Below, in pieces: positions 1-12,776 of a stretch of DNA of 64,000 bases (positions within the stretch are counted from its first letter, which is position 1; every line of letters begins with the position of its first letter). The stretch comes from Tubulanus polymorphus (taxonomy: Eukaryota; Nemertea; Palaeonemertea; Tubulaniformes; Tubulanidae). The notes beneath the pieces were generated by a model that saw nothing but the letters and a program-made list of their open reading frames with translations, made no database searches and was not told the origin of the DNA. Where the stretch lies: NCBI RefSeq assembly GCF_964204645.1, contig NW_027437462.1, positions 1 to 64,000 on the forward strand, in the 5' to 3' direction. The translations under genes and the position numbers were made by a program.

Positions 1-3000
1 TCAATACGCCTTTACTCATCTGTTCAGATTGAATCCATCATCTTCAGAACCAAAAGCAGCCAGAAAATTCTGTTTCTTTCCACCTATCTATTTGAAATCA
101 GTTCAATACGCCTTTAATCATCTTTTCAGATTGAATCCATCATCTTCAGAACCAAAAGCAGCCAGAAAATTCTTATTCTTTCCACCTATCTATTTGAAAT
201 CAGTTCAATACACCCAAACCCATCAATTAAGATAGAATTCATCATCTTCAGAACCATATTTAGCTAGAAAAATCTGTATCTTTCAACCCATCTACTCGAA
301 ATAAGTTCAGTTTACCTTAACCTATCATTTCGGATCGAGTCTATCATCTTCAGAACCAAATGCAGCCAGAAAATTCTGATTCTTTCCACCTATCTATTTG
401 AAATCAGTTCAATACGCCTTAACCCATCTTTTCAGATTGAATCCATCATCTTCAGAACCAAAAGCAGCCAGAAAACTCTGATTCTTTCCACCTATCTATT
501 TTAAATCAGTTCAATAAGCCTTAACCCATCTTTTCAGATTGAATCCATCATCTTTATAACCAAAAGCAGCCAGAAAATTCTGTTTCTTTCCACCTATCTA
601 TTTGAAATCAGTTCAATACGCCTTTACTCATCTTTTCAGATTGAATCCATCATCTTTTGAACCAAAAGCAGCCAGAAAATTCTGTTTCTTTCCACCTATC
701 TTTTTGAAATCAGTTCAATACGTCTTTACTCATCTTTTCAGATTGAATCCATCATCTTTATAACCAAAAGCAGCCAGAAAATTCTGTTTCTTTCCACCTA
801 TCTATTTGAAATCAGTTCAATACGCCTTTACTCATCTTTTCAGATTGAATCCATCATCTTTTGAACCAAAAGCAGCCAGAAAATTCTGTTTCTTTCCACC
901 TATCTATTTGAAATCAGTTCAATACGTCTTTACTCATCTTTTCAGATTGAATCCATCATCTTTAGAACCAAAAGCAGCCAGAAAATTCTGTTTCTTTCCA
1001 CCTATCTATTTGAAATCAGTTCAATACGCCTTTAATCATCTTTTCAGATTGAATCCATCATCTTCAGAACCAAAAGCAGCCAGAAAATTCTTATTCTTTC
1101 CACCTATCTATTTGAAATCAGTTCAATACACCCAAACCCATCAATTAAGATAGAATTCATCATCTTCAGAACCATATTTAGCTAGAAAAATCTGTATCTT
1201 TCAACCCATCTACTCGAAATAAGTTCAGTTTACCTTAACCTATCATTTCGGATCGAGTCTATCATCTTGAGAACCAAATGCAGCCAGAAAATTCTGATTC
1301 TTTCCACCTATCTATTTGAAATCAGTTCAATACGCCTTTACTCATCTTTTCAGATTGAATCCATCATCTTCAGAACCAAAAGCAGCCAGAAAATTCTGAT
1401 TCTTTCAACCTATCTATTTGAAATCAGTTCAATACGCCTTAACCCATCTTTTCACATTGATCCATCATCTTTAGAAACAAAAGCAGCCAGAAAATTCTGT
1501 TTTTTTCCACCTATCTATTTGAAATCAGTTCAATACGCCTAAACCCATCTTTTCAGATTGAATCCATCATCTTCAGAACCAAAAGCAGCCAGAAAATTCT
1601 GATTCTTTCCACCTATCTATTTGAAATCAGTTCAATACGCCTTTACTCATCTTTTCAGATTGAATCCATCATCTTTAGAACCAAAAGCAGCCAGAAAATT
1701 CTGTTTCTTTCCACCTATCTATTTGAAATCAGTTCAATACGCCTTTACTCATCTTTTCAGATTGAATCCATCAATTTCAGAAGCATAAGTAGCAAGAAAA
1801 TTCTGAATCTTTCCACCTATCTATTTGAAATCAGTTCAATATGCCTTTACTCATCTTTTCAGATTGAATCCATCATCTTCAGAACCAAAAGCAGCCAGAA
1901 AATTCTGATTCTTTTCACCTATCTATTTGAAATCAGTTCAATACACCCAAACCCATCAATTAAGATAGAATTCATCATCTTTAGAACCATATTTAGCTAG
2001 AAAAATCTGTATCTTTCAACCCATCTACTCGAAATAAGTTCAGTTTACCTTAACCTATCATTTCGGATCGAGTCTATCATCTTCAGAACCAAATGCAGCC
2101 AGAAAATTCTGATTCTTTGAACCTATCTATTTGAAATCAGTTCAATACGCCTTTACTCATCTTTTCAGATTGAATCCATCAATTTCAGAAGCATAAGTAG
2201 CAAGAAAATTCTGAATCTTTCAACCTATCTATTTGAAATCAGTTCAATACGCCTTTACTCATCTTTTCAGATTGAATCCATCATCTTCAGAACCAAAAGC
2301 AGCCAGAAAATTCTTATTCTTTCCACCTATATATTTGAAATCAGTGCAGTACATCCTAACCCATCAATAAAGATAGAATTCATCATCTTTAGAACCATAT
2401 TTAGCTAGAAAACTCTGTATCTTTCAACCCATCTACTCGAAATAAGATCAGTTTACCTTAACCTATCATTTCAGATCGAGTCTATCATCTTCAGAACCAA
2501 ATGCAGCCAGAAAATTCTGATTCTTTTCACCTATCTATTTGAAATCAGTTCAATACGCCTTAACCCATCTTTTCACATTGAATCCATCATCTTTAGAACC
2601 AAAAGCAGCCAGAAAATTCTGTTTCTTTCCACCTATCTATTTGAAATCAGTTCAATACGCCTTAACCCATCTTTTGAGATTTAATCCATCTTCTTCCAGA
2701 ACCAAAAGCATCCAGAAAAATCTGATTCTTTCAACCTATCTATTTGAAATCAGTTCAATACGCCTTAACCCATCTTTTGAGATTTAATCCATCTTCTTCC
2801 AGAACCAAAAGCATCCAGAAAATTCTGATTCTTTCTGCCAATCTATTGAAAATCAGTTCAGTACACCCTAACCCATCGATTAAGATAGAATTCATCATCT
2901 TTAGGACCATATTAAGCTAGAAAAATCTGTATCTTTCAGCCCATCTAACTGGAAATCAGTTCAGTTTACCTTATCCTATCATTTCAGATCGAGTCCATCA

Positions 3001-3130
3001 TCTTCAGTAGCATAAATAGCAAGAAAATTCTGAATCTTTCCACCTATCTATTTTAAATCAGTTCAATACGCCTTAACCCATCTTTTCAGATTGAATCCAT
3101 CAACTTCAGAAGCACAAGTAGCCAGAAAAC
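1..3130. repeat. 102-bp satellite array (about 30 units)
   Basis: A tandem array with a 102-bp period (the motif TCAATACGCC recurs at 1 and 103) runs from the window edge to about 3130. Most units carry the landmarks AAAAGCAGCCAGAAAATTCT and CCACCTATCTATTTGAAATC. A diverged pair of units (landmarks AAGATAGAATTCATCATC and ATCATTTCGGATCGAG) recurs near 230, 1150, 1965, 2370 and 2890, which gives a higher-order pattern. The period is divisible by three, so long open frames appear by chance; they are not genes. The left end is cut by the window. Confidence 0.95.
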
Positions 3131-5448
3131 AGCGCGACCAAAATCAGTAAATTAATTCAACCAAATAAACCAGAAACCCAGGTACCACAGGAATAGGACC
3201 CGACCGGGTGGGGCGGGTGCTGTCTGAACCTGAAACCAGTTGTACGTAAGTAAATGTCATTTGTATTTTATAAGAAGTAGAGTTCAACAGTTCAACTCTT
3301 CATCTTAATCAAATCACACTTAACTCACAAACTGTCAAACATTTTCAATCCAGTTCAATTGTAAATAAATGCAACTTTTATTGTCAAAAAGTTCCACTTG
3401 AAATTACAACTGCATTTTATATCAACAGCTGAAATTATGTTCTAATTCACAGATTTATCAAATAACTATTCTAACCTAACCTATATATTCGGCCTACCTA
3501 TTCGGGCTCGGGTTTAGGGGTTAGGGAGGGGGATACTGAAATAGAGACATGTTATACAGATCCCACCGGAATTCTTCAGTCACTCTGTCATCATCATTCA
3601 ACTTCAGGTTCAATCTTCTGTGACTAGGGGGTCTTGGTCTTCACACTGAAATAGAACATACAGGCCGCACCTGAATCGGGCCACTCTGTTGTGTGCTGGG
3701 GGTGAAGACACGTCCTCTGTGGCCTAGTCTTCTGGGGTCTTGTCTCAGCGATGACCCTGAAATTGTCATGTTTATTTCAAGTAAATTTTTTACATAATAG
3801 GCGTTGTCTAGTAAAGCAAAAGATTTAAAAAACCGAAATTCTGAAAAAAAGAAAAACACCTGAAAATAGAGAGAAACCCTGGAAAAAAGAAGCATGAAAT
3901 ACAGGATCCTGAAATTAAGATATTAAGCATCAAAATAAACAAACAGCTTCCTCCAACTGAGAACTCCCAGGACACCACGCATAGCACCCTAATTTCATCA
4001 CTTAAATTAACCCATTATATTTCCATGTAATACTATAACTTACTAACTCACCGAGTAAGTTCCTAATAACTAACTAAACCTATAAAACATAATTTCAGCT
4101 GTTAATGTTTTTCTAACTTACAGTTTATCCAATCCTGTGTGTGTTGAATCCAATGATAATCTTTGAGTCAATTTGAATCCTCGTGTTTTCAATAACGTGC
4201 CGGAATCCTGAATGAGAAATTTAGTTTCCAGTAACAGTTCACAGTTTTTGAGAACAGGTCATATTAATCGATTCCATTCACAATCAATCCGTATATATAT
4301 GTTCACAAGATGTAGGTATGTTAAAATGTCTGATTTTTACTGTAGACATGACGTGCGAGCACCTCTAAGTCCGACAGTCATATGAATAATGTACACTTGA
4401 CACCCAGATTTAATAATCTGTGCTGGACACAACGAACGACAAGAATGGTCGAACACAATGAAGCTTCATATTTCATACATCTAACTATTGGGTCACTGGT
4501 CATAATCCATCTTCGCTCTATAAACTGCGCGGCTCTGGTGAAATCAATCCATTCCGAACTGCATGAAGTATGTATCAGTATAAATCAGATACTATAGAAA
4601 TATCTTATAGCAATTGATTTAACTTGAAATTTGAATTTTAATGATTAATTTATATTTTCATGAGGCGTCGGCGCCGCCAACACCGGGTCCAGCTTCCAAA
4701 ACATCCTCATCAATGATTCGACGCATAATTAGTCATACTCGTCAGTGATTGGATACAAAGTTAGTTATACTCGTCGGTGTTTGGCTAACTGGTACAAAAT
4801 ATGAATATCTAAACTGGATGAAATCGTTTGAACGCGCATCACGTAGGCATTTGTATCGTATTGTCCCAGAACAATAAACAATGACATTTGACACATTTCA
4901 CGAGACTATAAATCATCTTCTTTACATCGTAAACTCAATGCAGGTCACTATACGCTAATCATTAACAATACAATATCAATATCATCTCAAACTGGACCGT
5001 TTTAATACTGAATGTATCTGTGTATGATTTTGTGACAGGTTCCTGCGTGATGAACTAATGCAACACCGCTATCGTAGTTTTATTAGTTGAAAATCATTTA
5101 ACTTGAATTTATTTCGAATGTCCAATTTAACCAATGTATAAACTTTAGATCAGTAAATTAATATGTGTAACAAATTTGTCGATCATACAACTTTAAGCTA
5201 ATCAAACCCTGGAAAACATAACGCAGTCTACAAATTGTCTCATTTTGTCATAACTGATTCATACTGAAACGAGTGAAACTAGTTCTGCAGTCTGCTATCT
5301 ACCCCTGATGCCAGTACAAATCCCTACTGCCCTCGACTTTTCTTTATATCAAGAATCAAACTAGTATAATGAGTTACTGTAAGAGCTGATCAGTGATTAT
5401 CAGCAAAATGAGATGTAGTTGATAATAGAGCGCGACCTCAAACACAGC
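3131..5448. other. AT-rich spacer, no supported gene
   Basis: I see no conserved protein or RNA gene. Around 3540-3770 there are two or three degenerate copies of a block that ends in TTTCAG on the minus strand and contains a CAAGACCCC-like motif. It could be a decayed exon family, but the reading frames are short and match nothing I recognise. Confidence 0.5.
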
Positions 5449-5785
5449 TTACCCCGCCCTGTGTCTCTAATGCGGCACCGCTCTCTTACCCCGCCCTGTG
5501 TCTATAATGCGGCACCGCTCTCTTACCCCGCCCTGTGTCTCTAATGCGGCACCGCTCTCTTACCCCGCCCTGTGTCTCTAATGCGGCACCGCTCTCTTAC
5601 CCCGCCCTGTGTCTCCAATGCGGCACCGCTCTCTTACCCAGCCCTGTGTCTATAATGCGGCACCGCTCTCTTACCCCGCCCTGTGTCTCTAATGCGGCAC
5701 CGCTCTCTTACCCCGCCCTGTGTCTCTAATGCGGCACCGCTCTCTTACCCCGCCCTGTGTCTCTAATGCGGCACCGCTCTCTTAC
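5449..5785. repeat. 37-bp GC-rich minisatellite, about 9 copies
   Basis: The unit contains ACCCCGCCCTGTGTCTCTAA followed by TGCGGCACCGCTCTCTT and repeats about nine times with few substitutions. It is clearly more GC-rich than the sequence around it. The period is not a multiple of three and nothing suggests coding. Confidence 0.95.
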
Positions 5786-7984
5786 TGAGTCTCTCTCAAA
5801 ATATTCCTCAGTTTAATTCCTATTATTTTATTCACGTAAATTCAACTCGTATAAACTATCAAACCGAAATAAAAACACAGTTCATCATCGTAACGCAGTT
5901 TGTTGTTTTACTGTTACGTAATTTGTATCAGTCAACTAGACACCCAGATTAATGAGGATGACTGAGGTTTTTTAAAGAGAAATATCGCGCAGAATTTATG
6001 CATAAAGCACTATATTGATTGTTGGGTCAAATTAAGTCCAGTCGCGAGTAAATTTAAGTTGCATTTTGTAACAAGCAAAGTTCAACCTTTACCTTACTTT
6101 CTAGATATAGTTCAAGAAAAACATATCCGTAAAATATAAAACAATAAATCCGTCGTTGATACAAAAAAACTTACTTTTCACAACTGCAACTTTTCCTCAG
6201 ATTCCGACGTGGATCCAGCGATTATCTAACTTCATCCAGTCCCACGTTTTAAAGTAAATTTAATTCCGTATGAAGTCTTAGAATTTTCATGAAATCCATT
6301 CGCAAAATGGCAATATTTCTATCAAATTTCGATTGAAAGTATTCCATATTTGCATTCAAAAACCTCCTCTAAAACACTTTCTCCGTATTATATTCCTTTC
6401 CGAGTGAAATCCAATCGTAATAGCGAAAGATGGCGCACGATTCGACTGATATTACGATTTATTGATGAAATCGCATTTCCCGGCGCCTGCGACAAGCCCA
6501 GACACGCTTTATAGTACGCGGCCGCTGATTGGCTAATCGATCTCAATTGGGGGATATCGTCTATTGCTAGTGCACGGGATATTTCAATTGTGGCGTGTTC
6601 TATTGTGTTGTTACAATAGGGGGATGAGCTATTGCGACAGCGGGATGCGGGATGGGCGCATTTGTTACATATCTCGTGAAATATCGAGTCGGGGGTTGTT
6701 TCATCCTTGATACTTAACTGATTGAGGTTTTAGGGGTGTTTATAAAAGTTTATGGTAGTTTTTTATGACATTCTGGAAGTCGGAACTTGAAGACGCCGAC
6801 TTCCCTCTCACTGGGCGAGTCTATGTTTGTGATCTCATTATAGAGACGGCGTCGTACACGAGACGATGTGACATAAAAACTGACTGAAGAAATCATATGG
6901 AGGGCATATAATTGTCTCGATAAACTATCGGGCGACGAACGTGCAGCGAACAGGTTCGTAGAGACTCCTTCGATACGATTAGGCGCTTAATACTGGTCTC
7001 ATGAGATACTGTTTACATCTACGTCACTTTGATAAATCGGGATTTGGTGTGAGACTCAAAGTTACTGATCAAATTACTCAAAACACGTCAACCTCCCCCT
7101 CGATGTGGCCTGATAATGACTCTTTTAAAAGAAAAATACAGATATCTTTTCTTAATCTATTTATAGACTGATTCTGAAGAAGAGGAGAACACAAATAACA
7201 GTTTTCATCATCATCATCATCATCTGTGCGGTCTGAAGTATCTAGAGGTCACCCGGACTCAACATTACCCCTTTCATATCATTCGAGGTCAAATTTCATA
7301 TTTCTGTCACAAATTTCTATGAAATATTTTGCTCAAATAAATTCATTCTCCTTGTCATTTCAATGAAAATAAGTGAAGTTATTCATTTCTTGGCTCTGTT
7401 TTGAGGAATTACTATTTTTCCAGACATCGGATCCAGAATTTCACCTTGCCATCACCATGACAACGCACCAGTCAAAACAAACAAAAATCATTCAGAAATG
7501 AAGCCATGTAGATTCTTAAATTTCGTTTAAAGTTATTTTACTTTGGTTGAGTAGATTCTGAATGATGCAAAGTTTACCAGAGACACTGGTTTTATCAAAT
7601 TCATCTCTGGAAGACAGTGCCAATCCTGGAAGGGTTTTAATAGTCGCTCAGATATTGTGTTACACTACATTCAGATCAAACCAACAGTTCAGACTCAATT
7701 TGAGAAATATTTTGTGTTTATCTAAAATCAATTTCACGTTTAATTTGACAATCAAGATATTAATTTCTAAATTTCCAATAGATGGCGTCTGTGATATACA
7801 GTTCAATCCAATAATTTGGTAGTTTAGCAGAATTCCAATAGGTGGCGATCATGTCGTAGTAACTATTCATCAGTATATATCAGACACCCTGGTTTATCAT
7901 CTGATCAGAATCACTGGGTTTGAATGGGACATCCCTCCAAATTCTCTAATCAGCATGAAACATCACCATTTAGAATCAATAATT
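5786..7984. other. Non-coding spacer with a small GC-rich, CCAAT-bearing segment
   Basis: No gene could be supported. The segment 6480-6560 is relatively GC-rich, contains a CGGCCGC site next to a CCAAT box in reverse (GATTGG), and could be a promoter for an unseen gene. A short (CAT)n tract lies near 7208. The motifs GATGGCG and GGTGGCG appear near 6431, 7781 and 7841. Confidence 0.4.
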
Positions 7985-8139
7985 CATTCATTTGACGCGC
8001 AGTCAATTTCAGGTGTAGACATGTCGCAGGTTTCAGTTATTGAGATCCTCCTCCATTAGACTGAAAATAAATCAAACAACATTCATTATAACATCATTAG
8101 AGCAATTAAAAAAAATCAAATCAAATATTCGAAATAAAC

Positions 8140-9317
8140 TAGGGGTCCAGGAACACCATGCCCGCTTGGGAAGTGGTTCCAAATGCTCAACAATCTAACA
8201 ATTTCAATATTCAACGCCCCCTGGTGACCATATACAAAAACCAATGACCTTGAAACTCACCAGAATCATAGATCATGTCAGCAGCTACGATTTTGTAATT
8301 GATTGTGATAACAAAATACGCCTCGTTACCAATTTAATATGGAAATACTAAGTTATTCTACTATTTAACGCCCCCTGGTGACCATATTCAAAACCCAATG
8401 ACCTAGAAACTTACCACAATCATAAAACATGTCATGAACTACAACTTTGCATTTGGTAACAAAATATGCTATTATTGCTAAAATATTAGAATAACTAATG
8501 TCCTTAAAACTCGCAACAATCATAGTGATGTCATGAGCTACAACTTTCCAATTGATTGTGGTTACAAAATATGCATAGGTACGAATATAATATAGAAATG
8601 CTAAGATATTGCATTATTCAACAGCCCGTGGTGGCCATATAAAAAATCCAATGACCTTGAAACTCACCACAATCATGGAACACGTTATGAGCTACAACTT
8701 TCTAAATGATTGTGGTATCAATATAATGTGGAAAAACTTTTTTCCACTTACGAATGAGAACTGGTGACACCAAGATGGCCACCAATTGCGTCATAATTGG
8801 CTGATGAAAAATACCTGTCTCAGGTTTAAAACATCCCTTTACAAAGAATACCCATCACAAATTGCAATGAGAAATGGTAAACCAGTAGGAAGGACTCAGA
8901 ATTCGGGCCATAATTAACATTTTTGGCCACTAAAAAGGTCATAGGACGGCCATCTTGAGTCTGATCGACGCAATTTTTGTTATGCTGATGGGCCCTGAGA
9001 TGATTCACATATATCCGAAAGATCAAGGTAATTGATCAAAGCGTCTTCAAAATTTCCCTCAAAAAGTTCAAAAATGTGTAAAAAGTGCTGATTTTGGCGA
9101 ACAACAATTGCTGCCAGTCGGCCATCTCGAATCTGACAGGGCCAGTTTTTGGGCTGAAGATGTGTATAGGGTAGATACATGTGTAACCGAAATATCAAGA
9201 CATTACCTTGAAGCGTCTTCAAAACTTCCCAAAATAACTGAATTCCGTCTACGGACGGACGACGGACGAAAAGTGAACGCAATAGCCCGCTGGGACTTAA
9301 GTCCCAAGTGGGCTAAT
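8140..9317. mobile_element. 1.18-kb non-autonomous element inserted in first array unit
   Basis: This segment is absent from the equivalent place in the other units (compare 13045-13050), so it is an insertion in the first unit or was lost before amplification. Short inverted ends are visible: GCCCGCTTGGGA at 8160-8171 against TCCCAAGTGGGC at 9302-9313. The 3' end is itself a near-palindrome centred on GGACTTAAGTCC. Inside are four diverged modules of about 140 bp starting with a CCCCCTGGTGACCATAT-like motif. There is no transposase, and I cannot assign a superfamily. Confidence 0.7.
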
Positions 9318-11417
9318 GAGAGTAACTAAACGAACCTGATCTGAACATCACCTTCTTTGAGTAGAATAAACAAATCTCTAGCGTTACGCCTACATCTGAA
9401 ATAATACAAAACACTGAAAATCATTATTTCTTCATCAGATAAAAAATGAAAACAGATTCAACAAGATTCAAAATGCTTTTAGTGCCAACAATTTTCAGTG
9501 TTACAATTTTTTTTAATTGGTTCAGACTCAGAGCAGGGAACACTATATGAATTTATTCCCACACCGTCTGAAATTACAGATTTCACAATGAAATTTGCAG
9601 CGTGTTCGTTGCTCAGCTGCAGGTGAATCGCACCATTCAAACATGTTTGATATTTCCAAAGTAAATTGAGCCGCAATCTTTGACAAGCTTTCAAATCATG
9701 ATGGCATCAATGATTTGAGAACGGCGCTGAAAACCTGCTTTGATTTTGGTTAACTCGGTTTTAAAACACCACAGTTTTTAACTTCGAAACTGCTTCTAAT
9801 GGTGTCGGTAGGCATCGCGTTGCTTGTCGACATAAGTCAGACTTAATCCTGCTTTCTCAGAGAACTGCTCTTCCTTCCCTTTTAGATTTTCCTAAATCTG
9901 CACCCGTACCTTCGCCGTGCCCTCCTCCAATTTTCCAGGGGATCCTCGTGATTCGTGAGATTGTAGTCGGGAAAATCTCTTACCTGTTTTGGAATCCGCT
10001 AGGTCCGGCAACCGCGCTTCCCGATAAACTACCGTTCAAACTGGAGCCAGCAATCGCTCTGTTACCGGCCGATTCGCGATCGCTCTCATCGCGGATTTTC
10101 CCGACTCGGTCGATGTGGCTTCCGCTAGCGCTAAGACTGCCAGTCATAGCCATAGACATCTCACCGATACTAGGTCCGGTACTGGGGTTCGCTACCCGGT
10201 CACTGGTCGTTTCTATACTGTGAGAATCAGCTACAACAAATATAAACATTCACTCATACTAGTACTGAACTAACTTAAATGACGTCATAGGGGGATATAT
10301 ATAGCAGCCACACCAGACAACATGGCTTTATCAGTCAATCCCCTTATGACATCATCAAATTATCTTTCTCTTAATGGCTAAAGTCCATTTATTTAGTTCA
10401 ATTTTCGAGAATATTCATCAATCCTTCTGAACAGTATAAAATTGATATAAAAACGATGATTTATCTGGACTGCACAACACTGCTGATTCGATTAAGACCT
10501 ATTTGAGGAATGCACACCAAAAATTAAGCGAAATATCCCAAAAAGATCGTGGACAATCAAAAATAAATAGACATTTAGTCTATACAAAACCTAGAAAAGT
10601 TGGTCACCTCCAATAAATCCCCCTATGACATCATCAAATTATCCCCTAAGATTCCTAGAAAGACAGCTGATTCCGGACCCTGCGCTATATGAAAAGTATG
10701 GTTTAAGTACTTACGGGCGTAAGGCCCCGATGGGCCACTTCCTTCGTTCTCTTCGAACTCAAATCGAACTCCGCCCGGAGTCAGTCGTCGATACGCCGCA
10801 ACCACCGCTGCGACACAGCGATATCGGTACCACGCCGTAAACATACGCCAATAATATCGGTACACCGATACCAACGGCTAAACTAGCGACAACTGGCGCT
10901 ACGATAACAGACGCAGTTACACCACCGGCTATTACCATATTCCTCTTGTGCTGTGGTAGGTGACCGTAACGTGTATGTAACTGAAACACAAGATAAACAC
11001 ATGAGAAATAGCATTTTTCATGGTTAAATTTGCAATAAAAATCTCGCGCAGGGTGGACGTAGGTTCCAATTTCCGGTTCTGACTAGTGCCATCAAGCGAG
11101 TAATTTCAGAACTTGAATTTGTCGATCTCCTGTATTTCACCCGATAAGCCTTATCATATGTCCTTGTCATTACGGTTAAATGACAGTAACCACTTGATAC
11201 AGTTTATGCGCAGTATTTAGAACTAGGATTTTGACAAAACAAATCAATAAGGATTTATTACTTCTAAGTGTTGGTTATTCAACGTCACTCTGTGAATTCA
11301 ATTCGAATACAGTCTATATTAAATCCCAGTTTTTGGCTATATTCAATTATTGCAAAACTGGGATTGGCATTGACAATCCCAGTTTTTTGGGTAGTTTTAC
11401 TTTGACACTGGACCCAG

Positions 11418-11575
11418 TTTCACAGTTGTGTGGGTTTAATTGAGACTCTGGATCCAGTTCCACAGTTGTGTGGGTTTAATTTGATCCAGTTCCACAGTTG
11501 TGTGGGTTTAATTTGATCCAGTTCCACAGTTGTGTGGGTCTAATTGAGACTCTGGATCCAGTTCCACATTGCAAT
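11418..11575. repeat. Short tandem repeat with GTTCCACAGTTGTGTGGGT motif (one per array unit)
   Basis: Four to five copies of a roughly 32- to 45-bp repeat whose core is CCACAGTTGTGTGGGT, a near-palindrome (CCACA..TGTGG). The block recurs in units 2 and 3 at 15149-15306 and 18880-19037. Just upstream (about 11322-11391) AATCCCAGTTTT, its reverse complement and another direct copy lie within 70 bp. Confidence 0.8.
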
Positions 11576-11620
11576 GATATCCCATAATCACTAGGGCTAG
11601 TGTGGCCAGTTTGTTTACAT

Positions 11621-11963
11621 CAGGTGACCAGCTCCAGCCAATCAGAAGCTAGGGTTAGGGTTATTGACCATGTGCTTGGGGCTATTTGCATATATCAGGT
11701 GACCAGCTCCAGCCAATCAGAAGCTAGGGTTAGGGTTAGTGACCATGTGCTTGGGGCTATTTGCATCTATCAGGTGACCAGCTCCAACCAATCAGAAGCT
11801 AGGGTTAGGGTAAGTGACCATGTGCTTGGGGCTATTTGCATATATCAGGTGACCAGCTCCAGCCAATCAGAAGCTAGGGTTAGGGTTAGTGACCATGTGC
11901 TTTGGGCTATTTGCATATATCAGGTGACCAGCTCCAGCCAATCAGAAGCTAGGGTTAGGGTTA
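11621..11963. repeat. 75-bp tandem repeat with CCAAT box, octamer and TTAGGG (unit 1)
   Basis: Five tandem copies of a 75-bp unit. Each contains CAGGTGACCAGCTCC, CCAATCAGAAG (CCAAT-box-like), GGGTTAGGGTT (telomere-like) and, in four copies, ATTTGCATAT (a POU octamer-like match). The 25-codon period leaves an open frame that I regard as fortuitous. Equivalent blocks lie at 15352-15694 and 19083-19425. Confidence 0.9.
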
Positions 11964-12776
11964 TAACTGTTCCTAGGTGTAGAGGAGGTGTTTACATATA
12001 GTGACATCAGTTGACAGCCTCCTATAGTCAGTCAATTATAGATCTACAATTGACTTTGTTTTGAGTTAAACAGTTGTGTGGGTTTAATTTCAACATGAAA
12101 GGACATTTCAAAGGACATAATAATATCTGTAATGAGGCATTCAATGAATGAACATTTTGAATCCCAGTTCATCTGTTTGGGTTAAATTCCTTTAGTTCAA
12201 CAATTTAATCAAATTGAAAAACTGTAGTCAGAAAGCTGACCTACCACACATATTAAGCTATCATTTTATGTCTCACGTGGTCAGCCTGTGTGATAGGCCT
12301 AACATATAAAAGACTTTCAGTTATGTGTCCATGCGTATATGTTCTCGGAATTCAGACCAAAAATGACCTTTTGGGCACGAGGCCCTTGTGACTCTTGTGG
12401 AAATATAATAATGATCACTAAATTGAGATTCTCACAGACAGACGGCAGATGGATTCCTAATATTAGTCGATAATTTACCTTGCGTCTGACCCAGACGGGA
12501 ATCCCTATGATCATCGCGGGAACTGCGATTCCAGCGACAGTCCGATACTGACCGGAGCGCCAACTAACGTGCCAAGTTGCCACAATATCTTCTTCTTTCG
12601 GCTCCAAGACTTTTTACTTTAATTATTACTCAATTTCTAAGGACTTATAAACCTTTATCATCGATTAAAAGCCGAGCTCGGGTTTACAAGGAAGGACCAT
12701 AAATATCAATGGATTCATTCTATCACTTGCAACCATTTGATTCAGAGCTCTGACAACTAGAGAATCGCCATGTGTG

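Larger units (their letters stand above)
9984..12616 (-). pseudogene. RNF19-like pseudogene fragment, array unit 1
   Basis: Three minus-strand exons encode the transmembrane and following region of an RNF19A/B-type RING-between-RING E3 ubiquitin ligase. Exon A (12616-12479) reads [13 protein letters not shown], then [20 protein letters not shown]. Exon B (10980-10715) has KRNMVIAGG, then [17 protein letters not shown] and RFEFEENEG. Exon C (10230-9984) has GPSIGEMSM and LTGSLSASGSH-like Ser-rich sequence. All have AG acceptors and GT donors. Exon A lacks one base after 'APVSIG', and exon B has one extra base between 'TTDSG' and 'GVRFEF', giving a premature TGA. Correcting both would make all splice phases agree, so these are real lesions in a formerly intact gene. 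The RING domains are not in the window. Confidence 0.85.

Noticed and set aside
3641-3895. Minus-strand exon-like frame (SSLRQDPRRLGHRGRVF)
   Set aside because: It has a TTTCAG acceptor, but the block is repeated in degenerate form nearby, the frames are short and it matches no known protein.
7562-7822. 86-codon plus-strand frame
   Set aside because: It lacks similarity, splice context or a plausible composition and is expected by chance in AT-rich sequence.
11621-11963. Internal telomere or chromosome end
   Set aside because: Only two TTAGGG-like units per 75-bp repeat are present, interrupted by unrelated sequence.
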